From the NCBI GenBank assembly GCA_003170415.1, contig PMZJ01000009.1, forward strand, positions 1 to 54,081: a stretch of 54,081 bases of DNA, given 5' to 3'. Positions 42,240 through 50,814 of this stretch are shown here, one piece after another (position 1 is the first letter of the stretch; each line of letters begins with the position of its first letter). Source of the stretch: Phycisphaerales bacterium. GTDB taxonomy: Bacteria > Planctomycetota > Phycisphaerae > Sedimentisphaerales > Anaerobacaceae. The position numbers and the translations under genes are program-made. A model generated the notes under the pieces. That model was not told the DNA's origin, did not search any database, and saw nothing but the letters and a program-made list of their open reading frames with translations.

Positions 42240-43157
42240 ATGACCTACGAAGCACAAAAATACGCTGTTAAGCAGCTCCGGCATGTCACTTACCTCAGTA
42301 TTTTTGTAAATATCCTCATCCTTATCCCCCTTAAATTCATAATCGGGTATCTTACTGGCTCCCTGTCCCTGCTTGCCGATGGCATCCATTCGGTTTCCGA
42401 TATGGTTACAGATTTTATGGTCCTTTTGGGGCTTTACTTTGGCTCGAAAGGACCGGACCAAAACCATCATTACGGCCACGGTAAACTCGAAACGCTTGCG
42501 GCAGCAGGTATTTCGTTTTTTCTGCTCGCCGTCGGCCTTGCTATGATTCACTACGCCGCCCATGATATTGTCAAAGGCACTGTCAAGCATCCGAGTAATA
42601 TCGTCCTCGCAACAGGCATCATCTCTATTTTTATTAAAGAAGGCGTATATCGCGTAACAAGGGCAGTCGCCATAAAATACCATTGTCCCGCCGCTTTGGC
42701 CAATGCCTGGCACGACAGGGCGAATGCATTCAGTTCACTTGCCGTCGTCCTGGGCGTTATAGGGTTGAAACTGGGCTTTGACCATGGCGACCAGATTGCC
42801 GCAATAGCCGTTGGCGTTATGATTACGCTGGTCTCAATAAAAATAATCGGTGATTGCATAGCCGAGTTTACTGAACAGGCCGTTGACGAGGCCACCATTG
42901 AACAAATCAGGGGGTTAATCGAGGCCGAAGACCAGATACACAGTTGGCATCATTTGCGAACCCGCGCTATTGGCAGGGAAATCTTTGTCGATTTGCATAT
43001 AGTCGTGGACCCCAAGCTTGATGTTTCCACCGCTCATTTCATTTCCCAGCGGCTCGAAACCTCGCTGCGTAACCGGCTCACCCGTCCTGTAAATATCGTC
43101 ATCCAGGTCGAACCTGACACCCCGGAGTTTAAAAAAGGCCATCTTCACCGGCTATAG
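42240..43157 (+). CDS. Cation diffusion facilitator
   Basis: A 305-residue CDF metal-proton antiporter with six membrane segments and a C-terminal cytoplasmic ferredoxin-like domain (HLRTRAIGREIFVDLHIVVD). Helix 2 has LLADGIHSVSDMVTD, and HHYGHGKLETLAA follows in the loop. In helix 5 the usual HxxxD reads HDRAN, with Asn replacing the second acidic ligand. It starts 19 bases after the phosphomutase stop, and its end overlaps the convergent phosphoesterase gene by 29 bases. Confidence 0.9.
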   Translation: MTYEAQKYAVKQLRHVTYLSIFVNILILIPLKFIIGYLTGSLSLLADGIHSVSDMVTDFMVLLGLYFGSKGPDQNHHYGHGKLETLAAAGISFFLLAVGLAMIHYAAHDIVKGTVKHPSNIVLATGIISIFIKEGVYRVTRAVAIKYHCPAALANAWHDRANAFSSLAVVLGVIGLKLGFDHGDQIAAIAVGVMITLVSIKIIGDCIAEFTEQAVDEATIEQIRGLIEAEDQIHSWHHLRTRAIGREIFVDLHIVVDPKLDVSTAHFISQRLETSLRNRLTRPVNIVIQVEPDTPEFKKGHLHRL

Positions 43158-43515
43158 AACGACTGAAATTCCACTCCGCATTTTTTGTCTGCGACATAAT
43201 AAATTTTCCGTTCAATATGTTTCCCGCGAATTCAAGCAGATATTGTTTATCGTCCCGCTCTAAGACACGGTATGTCCCGCAATCAGCTATTTTCACCCGG
43301 CCTTTGCCCTTATTTACGCTGCCCTCGTAGCTCAAAAATTTGAGCGGGTGGTCGAAAATCCTCACCGCCTCCACCGGCTTGTTGCCCCAATCTTCAGGCG
43401 GCAAACACACCCGATACGTCTTCAGAACCGTGCCGTTTTCTAGCATCAAATCCCAGTGTGCTGGCTCATCCTGCCTTTCGTGCCGCTGTATAACGTATTT
43501 CTTTGTTTCACGCAT
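43129..43515 (-). CDS. Stand-alone LigD-type 3'-phosphoesterase domain
   Basis: A 128-residue protein matching the N-terminal phosphoesterase domain of bacterial LigD: KYVIQRHERQDEPAHWDLML has the conserved His and Asp residues, then LPPEDW, HPLKFLSYEGS and GTYRVLE. Such domains trim 3' ends during end joining. No ligase, polymerase or Ku gene is nearby. A decayed second copy lies at 44530-44640 on the same strand. Confidence 0.87.
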   Translation of the reverse strand: MRETKKYVIQRHERQDEPAHWDLMLENGTVLKTYRVCLPPEDWGNKPVEAVRIFDHPLKFLSYEGSVNKGKGRVKIADCGTYRVLERDDKQYLLEFAGNILNGKFIMSQTKNAEWNFSRSIAGEDGLF

Positions 43516-43609
43516 AGCTTGTCCCTGATTATTATATCATCCCTGCGTTACTTTTTTTGGCCAAAAGCGGCCAATCTGGCAACTATATAAAAAAACACCT
43601 TTTTTTTTC

Positions 43610-43640
43610 TTGACAGAACTCCCCCTGATGTGCTTAGATA
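43610..43640 (+). promoter_or_regulatory. Probable promoter of PEP-CTERM gene
   Basis: A perfect TTGACA (43610-43615) after a run of T; the -10 is unclear (TTAGAT at 18 or TAGATA at 19 bases). The -35 with its T-rich upstream run resembles that at 51697, before the other PEP-CTERM gene. Confidence 0.4.
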
Positions 43641-43705
43641 TAGATTGTTCTGAACCTCATTTTTATAGGCGATGATAATTATATCGCTGTGAGGAGGCTG
43701 GAGAG

Positions 43706-44521
43706 ATGAAGTATTATAAAGCGGTTATTTTAATCATTTCTTGTTTCCTGCAGATAAGAATTGTTTCCGGGGCAGATTTTGTCATACAGCAAGGCGATAA
43801 TTACGAATCCTTTGAGGTCTCACAGGATTGGTTTGGGATCCCATCACCTACTGTAGATATGACTGGCGGCTCGGTGGGCAATTATGGCTACCCTGATAGT
43901 GGAATGTATATAAAAGACTTTGGGACGCTTAATGTCTTCGGCGGGAATACTCAGTATCTACACATGTCTGACTCAAGTACCTTCAACATGTATGATGGAT
44001 TTGTATTGAATGACGTTATCGCACAGGGAAATAGCACAATTAATATGTTCGGGGGATACTTGGGATCTTCAAGCATGAACGCGTTATATCTTTCAGACCA
44101 TGCTTCCCTTAACATAGATATGATTGATGGTTACATCGGAGCCATACCAATCGCTACGAATTCAAGCACTGTTAACATCTATAAGGGCAACGTTCATTAT
44201 CTCGCTCTTTATGACGACAGTATTGCGGATATCTATGGCGGTGATATCGGATGTCTCGGCGGGCCGATAGAGATCGACCCAACTGCGACATTAACTATTC
44301 ATGGTTACAATTTTGTTTATAATCCCCACGCGTATGGACAACCAAGCACGGGTTGGCTTAGTGAACTTACAGGAGATGGCCTCGATGGTGTGTCTATAAC
44401 AATCATTGGCCTTCCCGACCCATACACAAGCGACAATATACATCTTGTGCCAGAACCAGGAACACTGGCATTGTTTACTTTGAGCGGCTTTTTTACCTTG
44501 AGACGCCGCACTAAGCGATAA
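43706..44521 (+). CDS. PEP-CTERM protein with beta-solenoid-like repeats
   Basis: A 271-residue exported protein. A signal peptide ends about residue 22 (VSGAD). The body is a series of short repeats such as LNVFGGNTQYLHMSDSS, FNMYDGFVLND and INMFGGYLGSS, typical of a right-handed beta-helix. The C-terminus VPEPGTLALFTLSGFFTLRR is a PEP-CTERM sorting signal, recognised by an exosortase that is not in this window. GGAGG precedes the ATG. Likely surface-anchored or secreted; ligand unknown. Confidence 0.88.
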   Translation: MKYYKAVILIISCFLQIRIVSGADFVIQQGDNYESFEVSQDWFGIPSPTVDMTGGSVGNYGYPDSGMYIKDFGTLNVFGGNTQYLHMSDSSTFNMYDGFVLNDVIAQGNSTINMFGGYLGSSSMNALYLSDHASLNIDMIDGYIGAIPIATNSSTVNIYKGNVHYLALYDDSIADIYGGDIGCLGGPIEIDPTATLTIHGYNFVYNPHAYGQPSTGWLSELTGDGLDGVSITIIGLPDPYTSDNIHLVPEPGTLALFTLSGFFTLRRRTKR

Positions 44522-44529
44522 CGAACATA

Positions 44530-44640
44530 AATGATATGCCTCAATCGTCTCTTTTTCCCATTTTTCAGGGGGCAAAGCCAGCCAGTAAGTTTCCAGAATT
44601 CCGTCCCGCTCCAACATCAAATCTCAGCGGTTTATCCTTT
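44530..44640 (-). pseudogene. Decayed LigD-type phosphoesterase fragment
   Basis: On the minus strand DLMLERDGILETYWLALPPE and KWEKETIEAYH align with WDLMLENGTVLKTYRVCLPPEDW of the intact gene at 43129. The Trp before DLM is TGA here, the upstream part is out of frame, and the homology ends before the HPLKF motif. The frame then runs into the tail of the PEP-CTERM gene. Confidence 0.65.
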
Positions 44641-44788
44641 CTCATCACGCCCATTATATACTCACTCACATTTACAAATCACCGCATTTTTTTTTTGCAA
44701 TTAGTCCGCCAATCAGATACAATCACCGCCTTCTTGAATGTTGCTCTGCTGAATGTTTCGCCTGCTCGGCAGCAGCGGGTGGGGCTTA

Positions 44789-44843
44789 CCCTTCGGCCTG
44801 TCCGGCGTAGCGATAGCGAAGTCGGAAGCGCAGCGAAGAAGGG
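44789..44843. repeat. Palindrome-like dispersed repeat before the acetyl-CoA operon
   Basis: ACCCTTCGG at the left and GAAGAAGGGT at the right enclose GTAGCGATAGCGAAGTCGGA and an AGCGCAGCGAAG unit. It resembles the GAGCGAAGTCGAAC repeats in style. With the decayed phosphoesterase fragment it accounts for most of the 345-base gap between 44522 and 44867. Confidence 0.5.
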
Positions 44844-44867
44844 TTTTGAAAGGTAGATTTCGCCATT

Positions 44868-46967
44868 ATGCTTGATAAATTTTTTAATCCTAAATCAGTT
44901 GCTATTGTTGGTGCTTCAAGGCAAAAGGGCAAGGTTGGCTACGAAATTCTCAGGTCGATGATTGACGCCGGCTTCCCAGGCAAAATCTTCCCTGTCAATC
45001 CTCAGGCCGATTCGGTCGAAAATATCAAGTGTTACCCCGACCTGCCTTCCATTGGCCAGGCACCAGACCTTGTCGTAATAGTCGTCCCCGCTAAGTTCGT
45101 CGCAGCGGTAATGCAGCAGTGCGCCACTCTTGGCGTCAAAGCCGTGATTGTAATCACCGCCGGCTTCAAAGAAGTCGGTGAGGAAGGTCGCAAGCTCGAA
45201 CAGCAGGTCCTCCAGATTGCCAAGCAGGCTGGCATACGCATAATTGGCCCTAACTGCCTCGGACTCATCGTTCCCGCCAAAAAGCTCAATGCCAGCTTTG
45301 GCGGAACGCTCCCGGCCGTCGGTTCGACCGGCTACCTGTCTCAATCCGGCGCACTTTTGGCCGCTATCCTCGATATGGCCAACTCAAACGGCATCGGCTT
45401 CAGCAAGCTCGTCAGCATCGGCAACAAAGCCGACGTCGATGAGCTTGACATCATCGAGGCATTCGCGGCTGACCCGGATACCAAAGTCATCGCCGGTTAT
45501 CTTGAGAGCATCACCGACGGCAACGCCTTTGTTAATATAGCGGAACAAATATCCCTGAAGAAGCCCATCCTGCTTATGAAGGCCGGCGTCACCGCCGCAG
45601 GCGCAAAAGCCGCTTCCTCGCATACCGGTTCCCTTGCCGGCAGCGAAACCGCTTACGAAGCCGTCTTCGAAAGGGCGGGCGTTATCCGGTGTTTTTCCAT
45701 TAAGTCCCAGTTTGATTTCGCCCAGGGATTCGCCTATCAGCCGCTTCCGAAAGGCCCTTCTGTTGCCGTCATCACCAACGCGGGCGGCGCAGGCATTATG
45801 GCCGCCGACGCGATTGAAAAACTTCATCTCACCTTTGCCAAACTCAGCGAAGGAACCATTCGCCGGCTCGCCGAAAAACTCCCCGCCGCCGCAAATCTGC
45901 ATAACCCCATCGACGTCCTCGGCGACGCGCTTCCTGACCGTTATGAATTCGCGGTAGAAGTCGCTCTTGAAGACCCCAACGTTGATGCGATACTGATTTT
46001 GCTTACGCCCCAGGCAATGACGGACGCTACCGGAACTGCCAAAGCCATCGTCGAGGCCCTGAAGAAAAAACCCGGTAAACCGGTGTTTGCCTGCTTCCTC
46101 GGAGCAAACAAGGTCGCCGAAGGAAACGCCATTCTTAAAGACAACAGGATTCCGCAATACGATTCTCCCGAGGCCGCCGTTCTTGCCATCAAGGTTATGG
46201 TTGATTACGTCCGCTGGAAGGCAAGACCGAAACGTGTCGTCAAACTCTTCTCGGTCAATCGCCACAAGGCCGAAACCATTATTGAAAGACACCTTCGTCA
46301 GGGTATCGACCAGATTGGCGAGGCGGAATCAAAAGAAATACTTGAGGCATACGGCTTCGTAACGCCCAAAGACGCCGTTGCCAACACCGCCAAGCAGGCC
46401 GTCAACATCGCCGAACAAATCGGCTACCCCATCGTCCTTAAAATCTGGTCGCCCGACATAATCCATAAATCAGACGTCGGCGGGGTCAGGGTCGGCCTCG
46501 AAACTCCTCAGGAGGTTATGGATGCCTTCGACCTTATGCTGTTTAGAATCCCCAAAAAACTCCCAAACGCCAAAATCCTCGGCGTTCTCGTCCAGAAAAT
46601 GTGCTCAGGCGGCAAAGAGCTTATCCTCGGTATGCACCGCGACACCCATTTCGGCCCCCTGATGATGTTCGGCATGGGCGGCACTATGGTCGAAGTTATG
46701 CAGGATGTCTCTTTCTACCTGGCGCCTCTGACCGCCGAAGAGGCAAAACAGATGCTTGTCAGCACAAGAACTTACAAAATGCTCATCGGCGCTCGGGGAC
46801 AGCAGGGCGTTGATATCGAGGCCGTCGCTGAAGGTTTGCAGCGACTTTCTCAGCTCGTTACCGAATTCCCCGAAATCCAGGAAATGGACATCAACCCCTT
46901 TATGGTCGGGCCGCAGGGTACAACGCCCGTCGCCGTTGACGCCCGCATAAGAGTAGAAAAAAAATAA
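44868..46967 (+). CDS. Acetate-CoA ligase (ADP-forming), fused subunits
   Basis: A 699-residue enzyme that converts acetyl-CoA, ADP and phosphate to acetate, CoA and ATP (or the reverse), giving substrate-level ATP in anaerobes. The alpha part has the CoA-binding VAIVGASRQKGKVG start and the phosphorylated His252 in SSHTGSLAGSE. The beta ATP-grasp part runs from about 475, with VLKIWSPDIIHKSDVGGV and MDINPFMVGP. First gene of a three-gene operon with a CoA-transferase/GNAT and an AcuC-like deacetylase. Confidence 0.92.
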   Translation: MLDKFFNPKSVAIVGASRQKGKVGYEILRSMIDAGFPGKIFPVNPQADSVENIKCYPDLPSIGQAPDLVVIVVPAKFVAAVMQQCATLGVKAVIVITAGFKEVGEEGRKLEQQVLQIAKQAGIRIIGPNCLGLIVPAKKLNASFGGTLPAVGSTGYLSQSGALLAAILDMANSNGIGFSKLVSIGNKADVDELDIIEAFAADPDTKVIAGYLESITDGNAFVNIAEQISLKKPILLMKAGVTAAGAKAASSHTGSLAGSETAYEAVFERAGVIRCFSIKSQFDFAQGFAYQPLPKGPSVAVITNAGGAGIMAADAIEKLHLTFAKLSEGTIRRLAEKLPAAANLHNPIDVLGDALPDRYEFAVEVALEDPNVDAILILLTPQAMTDATGTAKAIVEALKKKPGKPVFACFLGANKVAEGNAILKDNRIPQYDSPEAAVLAIKVMVDYVRWKARPKRVVKLFSVNRHKAETIIERHLRQGIDQIGEAESKEILEAYGFVTPKDAVANTAKQAVNIAEQIGYPIVLKIWSPDIIHKSDVGGVRVGLETPQEVMDAFDLMLFRIPKKLPNAKILGVLVQKMCSGGKELILGMHRDTHFGPLMMFGMGGTMVEVMQDVSFYLAPLTAEEAKQMLVSTRTYKMLIGARGQQGVDIEAVAEGLQRLSQLVTEFPEIQEMDINPFMVGPQGTTPVAVDARIRVEKK

Positions 46968-46983
46968 TTCAGGACTTATATCT

Positions 46984-48852
46984 ATGCCTCAGTTTGACTG
47001 GAAAGAAAAATACAAATCCAAAATCACTACCGCCGAAGAGGCGATGAAGCTCGTCAAATCGGGCGACCATATCTTCATCGGCACCGCCTGTGCTCAGCCC
47101 CAGCATCTCGTAGAAGCGCTCGTCGAGCATTCCGCGCACATCTACGACGCCCATATAGTCCACATGCTCACTATGGGCGCGGCTCCCTACGCCACCGAAA
47201 AATTCCGCGAAAAATTCAAAATGAACTCATTTTTTATCGCCGACAACGTTCGTGACGCCCTCGGCAAAGGTATCGGCGACTACACCCCCATTTTCCTCTC
47301 TGAAATCCCCGGCGAATTCGAAAGCGGCAGAATTCCTCTCGACGTCGCCCTTATTACCGTAACTCCGCCCGACGTCAACGGTCTCTGCTCACTCGGCGTC
47401 TCCGTTGATATCGTCAAGGCCGCCGCCGCCAACGCCAAATACGTCATCGCACAGGTTAATTCCTGTATGCCGAGAACCTTCGGCGACAGCTTCGTCAACG
47501 TCAATTCCATCGATTGTCTCGTCCCCTTCGACGAGGAAATCTTCGAAATCGCCATCCCTGAAACCGACGACGTTATGCGACGCATCGGCGAAAACATCGC
47601 CCGGCTCGTCGAAGACGGCTCCACCATCGAGTGCGGCATCGGCCGAATCCCCCAAACCCTCGCGGAATACCTCAAAGATAAAAAAGACCTCGGCATTCAC
47701 ACTGAAATGTTCAGCGACTGGATTATCGACCTCATCGAATGCGGCGCCATCACCTGTGCAAAGAAAAACATCAATCACGGCAAAGTCGTCGCAAGCTTCT
47801 GTATGGGTACAAAACGCCTCTACGACTACATCAACAATAACCCCTTCTTCGAATTCTATCCGACGGAATACGTCAACGATTCCTATCTGATTAGCCAGCA
47901 CGAAAAAATGATCGCCATCAACGTCGGCCTCGAAATCGACCTCACGGGCCAGGTCTGCTCCGACTCCCTCGGCTATCGTTTCTACAGCGGCATCGGTGGC
48001 CAAATCGACTTTATTCGCGGCGCAGCCAAAAGCAGGGGTGGCAAGGCAATCATCGCTATGCCCTCAACCGCTCTGTCGGGCAAGGTCAGCAGAATCGTCC
48101 CGCACCTCACCGAAGGCGCAGGCGTCGTCACCACCCGCGGCGACGTCCATTACGTCGTTACCGAATACGGCATCGCCTATCTCCACGGCAAATCCATCCG
48201 CGAAAGGGTCCTCGACCTCATCAATATCGCTCATCCCAAATTCAGAACTTCGCTTATTCAGGCCGCCAAGGCGCAGAAATATATATATGAAGACCAGATA
48301 GAGTTGGACTGGGCAAAAGTCAGGTACCCCGTCGAGCTTGAACGCTACGACACCCTCCGCGACAGCACCGAGATATTCTTCAGGCCCGTCAAACCCAACG
48401 ATGAGCACGAGCTGGCGGAAATGCTCTACTCCCTTAGCGAAAAATCCGTCCAGACAAGATATATGACCCACACGATGACCTTCCCCCACAAGGACGTCCA
48501 GCAACTCACCAATATCAATTACCAGCAGGATATCGCCATCGTCGGCGTCGTCCCCGGCCCTTCAGGCGACGAACACATTGTCGCTATGGCCCAATACTTC
48601 TTCGACCCCAAAATCCAGGCCGCCGAAGTCGCTTTTGTCGTCCACGACGAATGGCAGCAAAAAGGTATGGGGACATACCTGTTGGATTATATTACCAAGA
48701 TAGCCAAGCAAAGAGGCGTCAAACGATTCTTCGCCAAAGTCCTCCCCGGCAACAAACCAATGCTGGCCATATTTCACAACTCCGGCTTCAAGGTTAATAC
48801 CACGTTCGACGGAGAGGTTTATAATATATCTTACGACCTGACCGATAAATAA
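46984..48852 (+). CDS. Acetyl-CoA hydrolase/transferase fused to GNAT acetyltransferase
   Basis: A 622-residue bifunctional protein. Residues about 1-435 are a family I CoA-transferase/hydrolase (GIGGQIDFIRGAAKSRGGKA near 335, VTEYGIAYLHGKSIRERV near 397). Residues about 450-620 are a GNAT domain, with the acetyl-CoA loop DEWQQKGMGTYLLDYI and a terminal GNKPMLAIFHNSGF. This pairing is known in databases. It lies 16 bases after the ADP-forming ligase and 12 bases before the deacetylase gene. Acetylation of a neighbouring enzyme is a plausible inferred role. Confidence 0.9.
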   Translation: MPQFDWKEKYKSKITTAEEAMKLVKSGDHIFIGTACAQPQHLVEALVEHSAHIYDAHIVHMLTMGAAPYATEKFREKFKMNSFFIADNVRDALGKGIGDYTPIFLSEIPGEFESGRIPLDVALITVTPPDVNGLCSLGVSVDIVKAAAANAKYVIAQVNSCMPRTFGDSFVNVNSIDCLVPFDEEIFEIAIPETDDVMRRIGENIARLVEDGSTIECGIGRIPQTLAEYLKDKKDLGIHTEMFSDWIIDLIECGAITCAKKNINHGKVVASFCMGTKRLYDYINNNPFFEFYPTEYVNDSYLISQHEKMIAINVGLEIDLTGQVCSDSLGYRFYSGIGGQIDFIRGAAKSRGGKAIIAMPSTALSGKVSRIVPHLTEGAGVVTTRGDVHYVVTEYGIAYLHGKSIRERVLDLINIAHPKFRTSLIQAAKAQKYIYEDQIELDWAKVRYPVELERYDTLRDSTEIFFRPVKPNDEHELAEMLYSLSEKSVQTRYMTHTMTFPHKDVQQLTNINYQQDIAIVGVVPGPSGDEHIVAMAQYFFDPKIQAAEVAFVVHDEWQQKGMGTYLLDYITKIAKQRGVKRFFAKVLPGNKPMLAIFHNSGFKVNTTFDGEVYNISYDLTDK

Positions 48853-48864
48853 AGAGAGACCGTT

Positions 48865-50001
48865 GTGATAACAAAACCCGCTGCCTTCATTTATTCACCC
48901 CGGCTCGAAGAAATTTCATATCCGCCGGGACATCCTTTCAATACCATACGCGCAAAAAAAACACGCGACATCATAAATTCCATGGGACTCCTCTCCGCCC
49001 CGGATAGAATCGAAGTCCCCCCTGAGCCGGCTGATAGAATCGTCCTCAAAAAATTCCACTCCGCCCGTTACCTGCACAACCTGCAGAACGCCTCAAAAGG
49101 TCAATGGGATTACGATGCCCTCAATATGGGGCTTGGCACCTCCGATTGCCCCGTCTTCAAGGGAGTATATGAATACGCGGTTCTGGCAGTCGGGGCTACC
49201 ATCACCGCCGCCCAGCTTATCCTCGACGGCAAAGTCGATGTTGCGTTCAATCCATCGGGCGGCTTTCACCACGCCCATCCCGAGTTTGCCGCGGGCTTTT
49301 GCTACATCAATGACGTTGCCCTTGGCTGCATAGTCCTCGCCGAACAGGGCAAAAAAGTCCTCTACCTGGACGTCGATGTTCATTGCGGCGACGGCGTCAC
49401 TGCCTTTTTCTACGAACGCTCCGACGTTATGACTATTTCGCTCCACCAGAACCCCAAAACCCTCTTCCCCGGCACCGGCTTCGAAAACGAAATCGGCAAG
49501 GGCAAGGGCAAGGGCTACTGCGTCAATGTCCCTCTCCCCATAGGCACTTATGACGAGGCCTATATGCTCGCAATCAAAACCGTCGTCCTGCCGCTAATCC
49601 ACGCCTTCAATCCCGACGTTTTTGTCTTTGAGCTTGGCGCCGATGCCCTCGCCGGCGACCCGCTTGCGAATCTTCGCCTGACAAACAACGTTTACTCGGA
49701 CATAATTCATCAGTTGCTCGCCTTCGGAAAACCCATCCTTATGACCGGAGGAGGCGGCTACAACGTCGAGAACACCGTTCGCGCCTGGGCGCTCGCCTGG
49801 TCAGCGCTGTGCGGGGCGGATAGCGAGCTTGACGCCAATCTGCTCTTAGGCGGGATTATGCTCCAGACCACCGAATGGCAGGGCGGCCTGCGAGATAGAG
49901 AGCTCCCCGTTAACTCCCAGCAGCGTGACGCCGTTATGCCCGCCCTCACCGCGACACTCGATACCCTAAAATCGACGGTCTTTCCTCTACATGGCATCTA
50001 A
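48865..50001 (+). CDS. AcuC-like histone deacetylase-family protein
   Basis: A 378-residue zinc-dependent deacetylase. The active His pair His135/His136 is in GGFHHAHPEFAAG. Zinc ligands are Asp171 and His173 in LDVDVHCGDG and Asp260 in GADALAGDPL; GGGGYN is near residue 297. AcuC in Bacillus deacetylates acetyl-CoA synthetase; here the gene follows an ADP-forming ligase and a GNAT fusion, which suggests an analogous control. It starts at GTG 48865, 12 bases after the previous stop. Confidence 0.9.
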   Translation: MITKPAAFIYSPRLEEISYPPGHPFNTIRAKKTRDIINSMGLLSAPDRIEVPPEPADRIVLKKFHSARYLHNLQNASKGQWDYDALNMGLGTSDCPVFKGVYEYAVLAVGATITAAQLILDGKVDVAFNPSGGFHHAHPEFAAGFCYINDVALGCIVLAEQGKKVLYLDVDVHCGDGVTAFFYERSDVMTISLHQNPKTLFPGTGFENEIGKGKGKGYCVNVPLPIGTYDEAYMLAIKTVVLPLIHAFNPDVFVFELGADALAGDPLANLRLTNNVYSDIIHQLLAFGKPILMTGGGGYNVENTVRAWALAWSALCGADSELDANLLLGGIMLQTTEWQGGLRDRELPVNSQQRDAVMPALTATLDTLKSTVFPLHGI

Positions 50002-50086
50002 ATAATCCCCCCGCAGCCAGCGAAGGTCCTCGGGGTAAGCTCCCTTGGCTTTCTGCCGGGGATCCAGTTGTTGTCATAAATTGTAG

Positions 50087-50104
50087 GTCGGGGTTTACCC
50101 CGAC
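50087..50104. repeat. Perfect small palindrome
   Basis: GTCGGGG, loop TTTA, CCCCGAC. It lies in a 220-base stretch behind the deacetylase gene, which also holds a GTCATTGCGAGC..ACGAAG element and the family A palindrome. The hairpin could act in transcript end formation, but no U-run follows. Confidence 0.5.
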
Positions 50105-50133
50105 ATCGGTCATTGCGAGCATTACGAAGTTTA

Positions 50134-50159
50134 CCCGCCGTAGTATCAACGAAGGCGGG
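50134..50159. repeat. Palindromic repeat, family A, copy 3
   Basis: CCCGCCGTAGTATCA plus ACGAAGGCGGG, 25 of 26 bases identical to the copy in the GspK leader at 34046-34071; both are also preceded by TTTA. Confidence 0.75.
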
Positions 50160-50199
50160 CGTTCTCCGCGGCTAAATACTCCGTGTAATCTGTGTTTAT

Positions 50200-50232
50200 C
50201 CCGTTAGATGGCGGCTTCGCCTATCTCACGGG
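50200..50232. repeat. Hairpin repeat overlapping the HNH-AP2 stop codon
   Basis: CCCGT, AGAT and GGCG pair with CGCC, ATCT and ACGGG around GCTT, with one bulge. It sits inside an AATCTGTG..TTAATCTGTGG repeat context and overlaps the last codons of the endonuclease gene. Confidence 0.5.
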
Positions 50233-50814
50233 GTTAATCTGTGGCTCCGGGAAATTAAGACGCGCAAATTCCCCGTGGTATTTCTTCGCCGCCGCGTCGT
50301 ATGCCTTCGCTGCTTCTATTTCCGACTCGAACCTGCCCAGCCACAGGCGTTTGCCGTTTGCCCTTATTTTGACGGTCCATCTGCCGGTGCGTTTTTCGGA
50401 GTAGATGCCGATATATTGCGATGTGGTCTTGGCTTTGGTTTTTGGCCTGTTATACGAGTTTTCCGAATGAGTGGCTAAGCGCAGATTCGCCCTGCGGTTA
50501 TCGAGCGTATCATTGTTCCTGTGGTCAACTAAAAGATGCCCCGGCGGGTTCATAATCTCCTTGTGCATACTCACCATTTTTGTCTTCCCCGGCCCGATTT
50601 TGATATTCCTGAAGGCGTAGAACTCTTTTCCGTTTCCGCCAATGTACCAGTTGAAATTTTTCAGCCGATAGTAATCCATCGGCTCGACTATCGTCCATTC
50701 TCCTTCGCCTAAATAAATCCGCCGATAGGTGTAGCCATACTTCCACCGCCGATAAACCATCACCGGCCACGCACAAATAATGTCCCACCAGTTCATAATC
50801 CCAATCGTCTTCAT
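50221..50814 (-). CDS. HNH endonuclease with AP2 DNA-binding domain
   Basis: A 197-residue homing-type endonuclease. The HNH part has SMHKEIMNPPGHLLVDHRNN and NRRANLRLATHSENSYN. The AP2 part runs from about 135, with YIGIYSEKRTGRWTVKI and WLGRFESEIEAAKAYDAAA. Proteins of this build are often free-standing mobile genes. AGAGGA lies close to the ATG. No intron or intein is recognisable around it. It is oriented against the upstream operon, with a repeat-rich region at its 3' end. Confidence 0.85.
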   Translation of the reverse strand: MKTIGIMNWWDIICAWPVMVYRRWKYGYTYRRIYLGEGEWTIVEPMDYYRLKNFNWYIGGNGKEFYAFRNIKIGPGKTKMVSMHKEIMNPPGHLLVDHRNNDTLDNRRANLRLATHSENSYNRPKTKAKTTSQYIGIYSEKRTGRWTVKIRANGKRLWLGRFESEIEAAKAYDAAAKKYHGEFARLNFPEPQINPVR

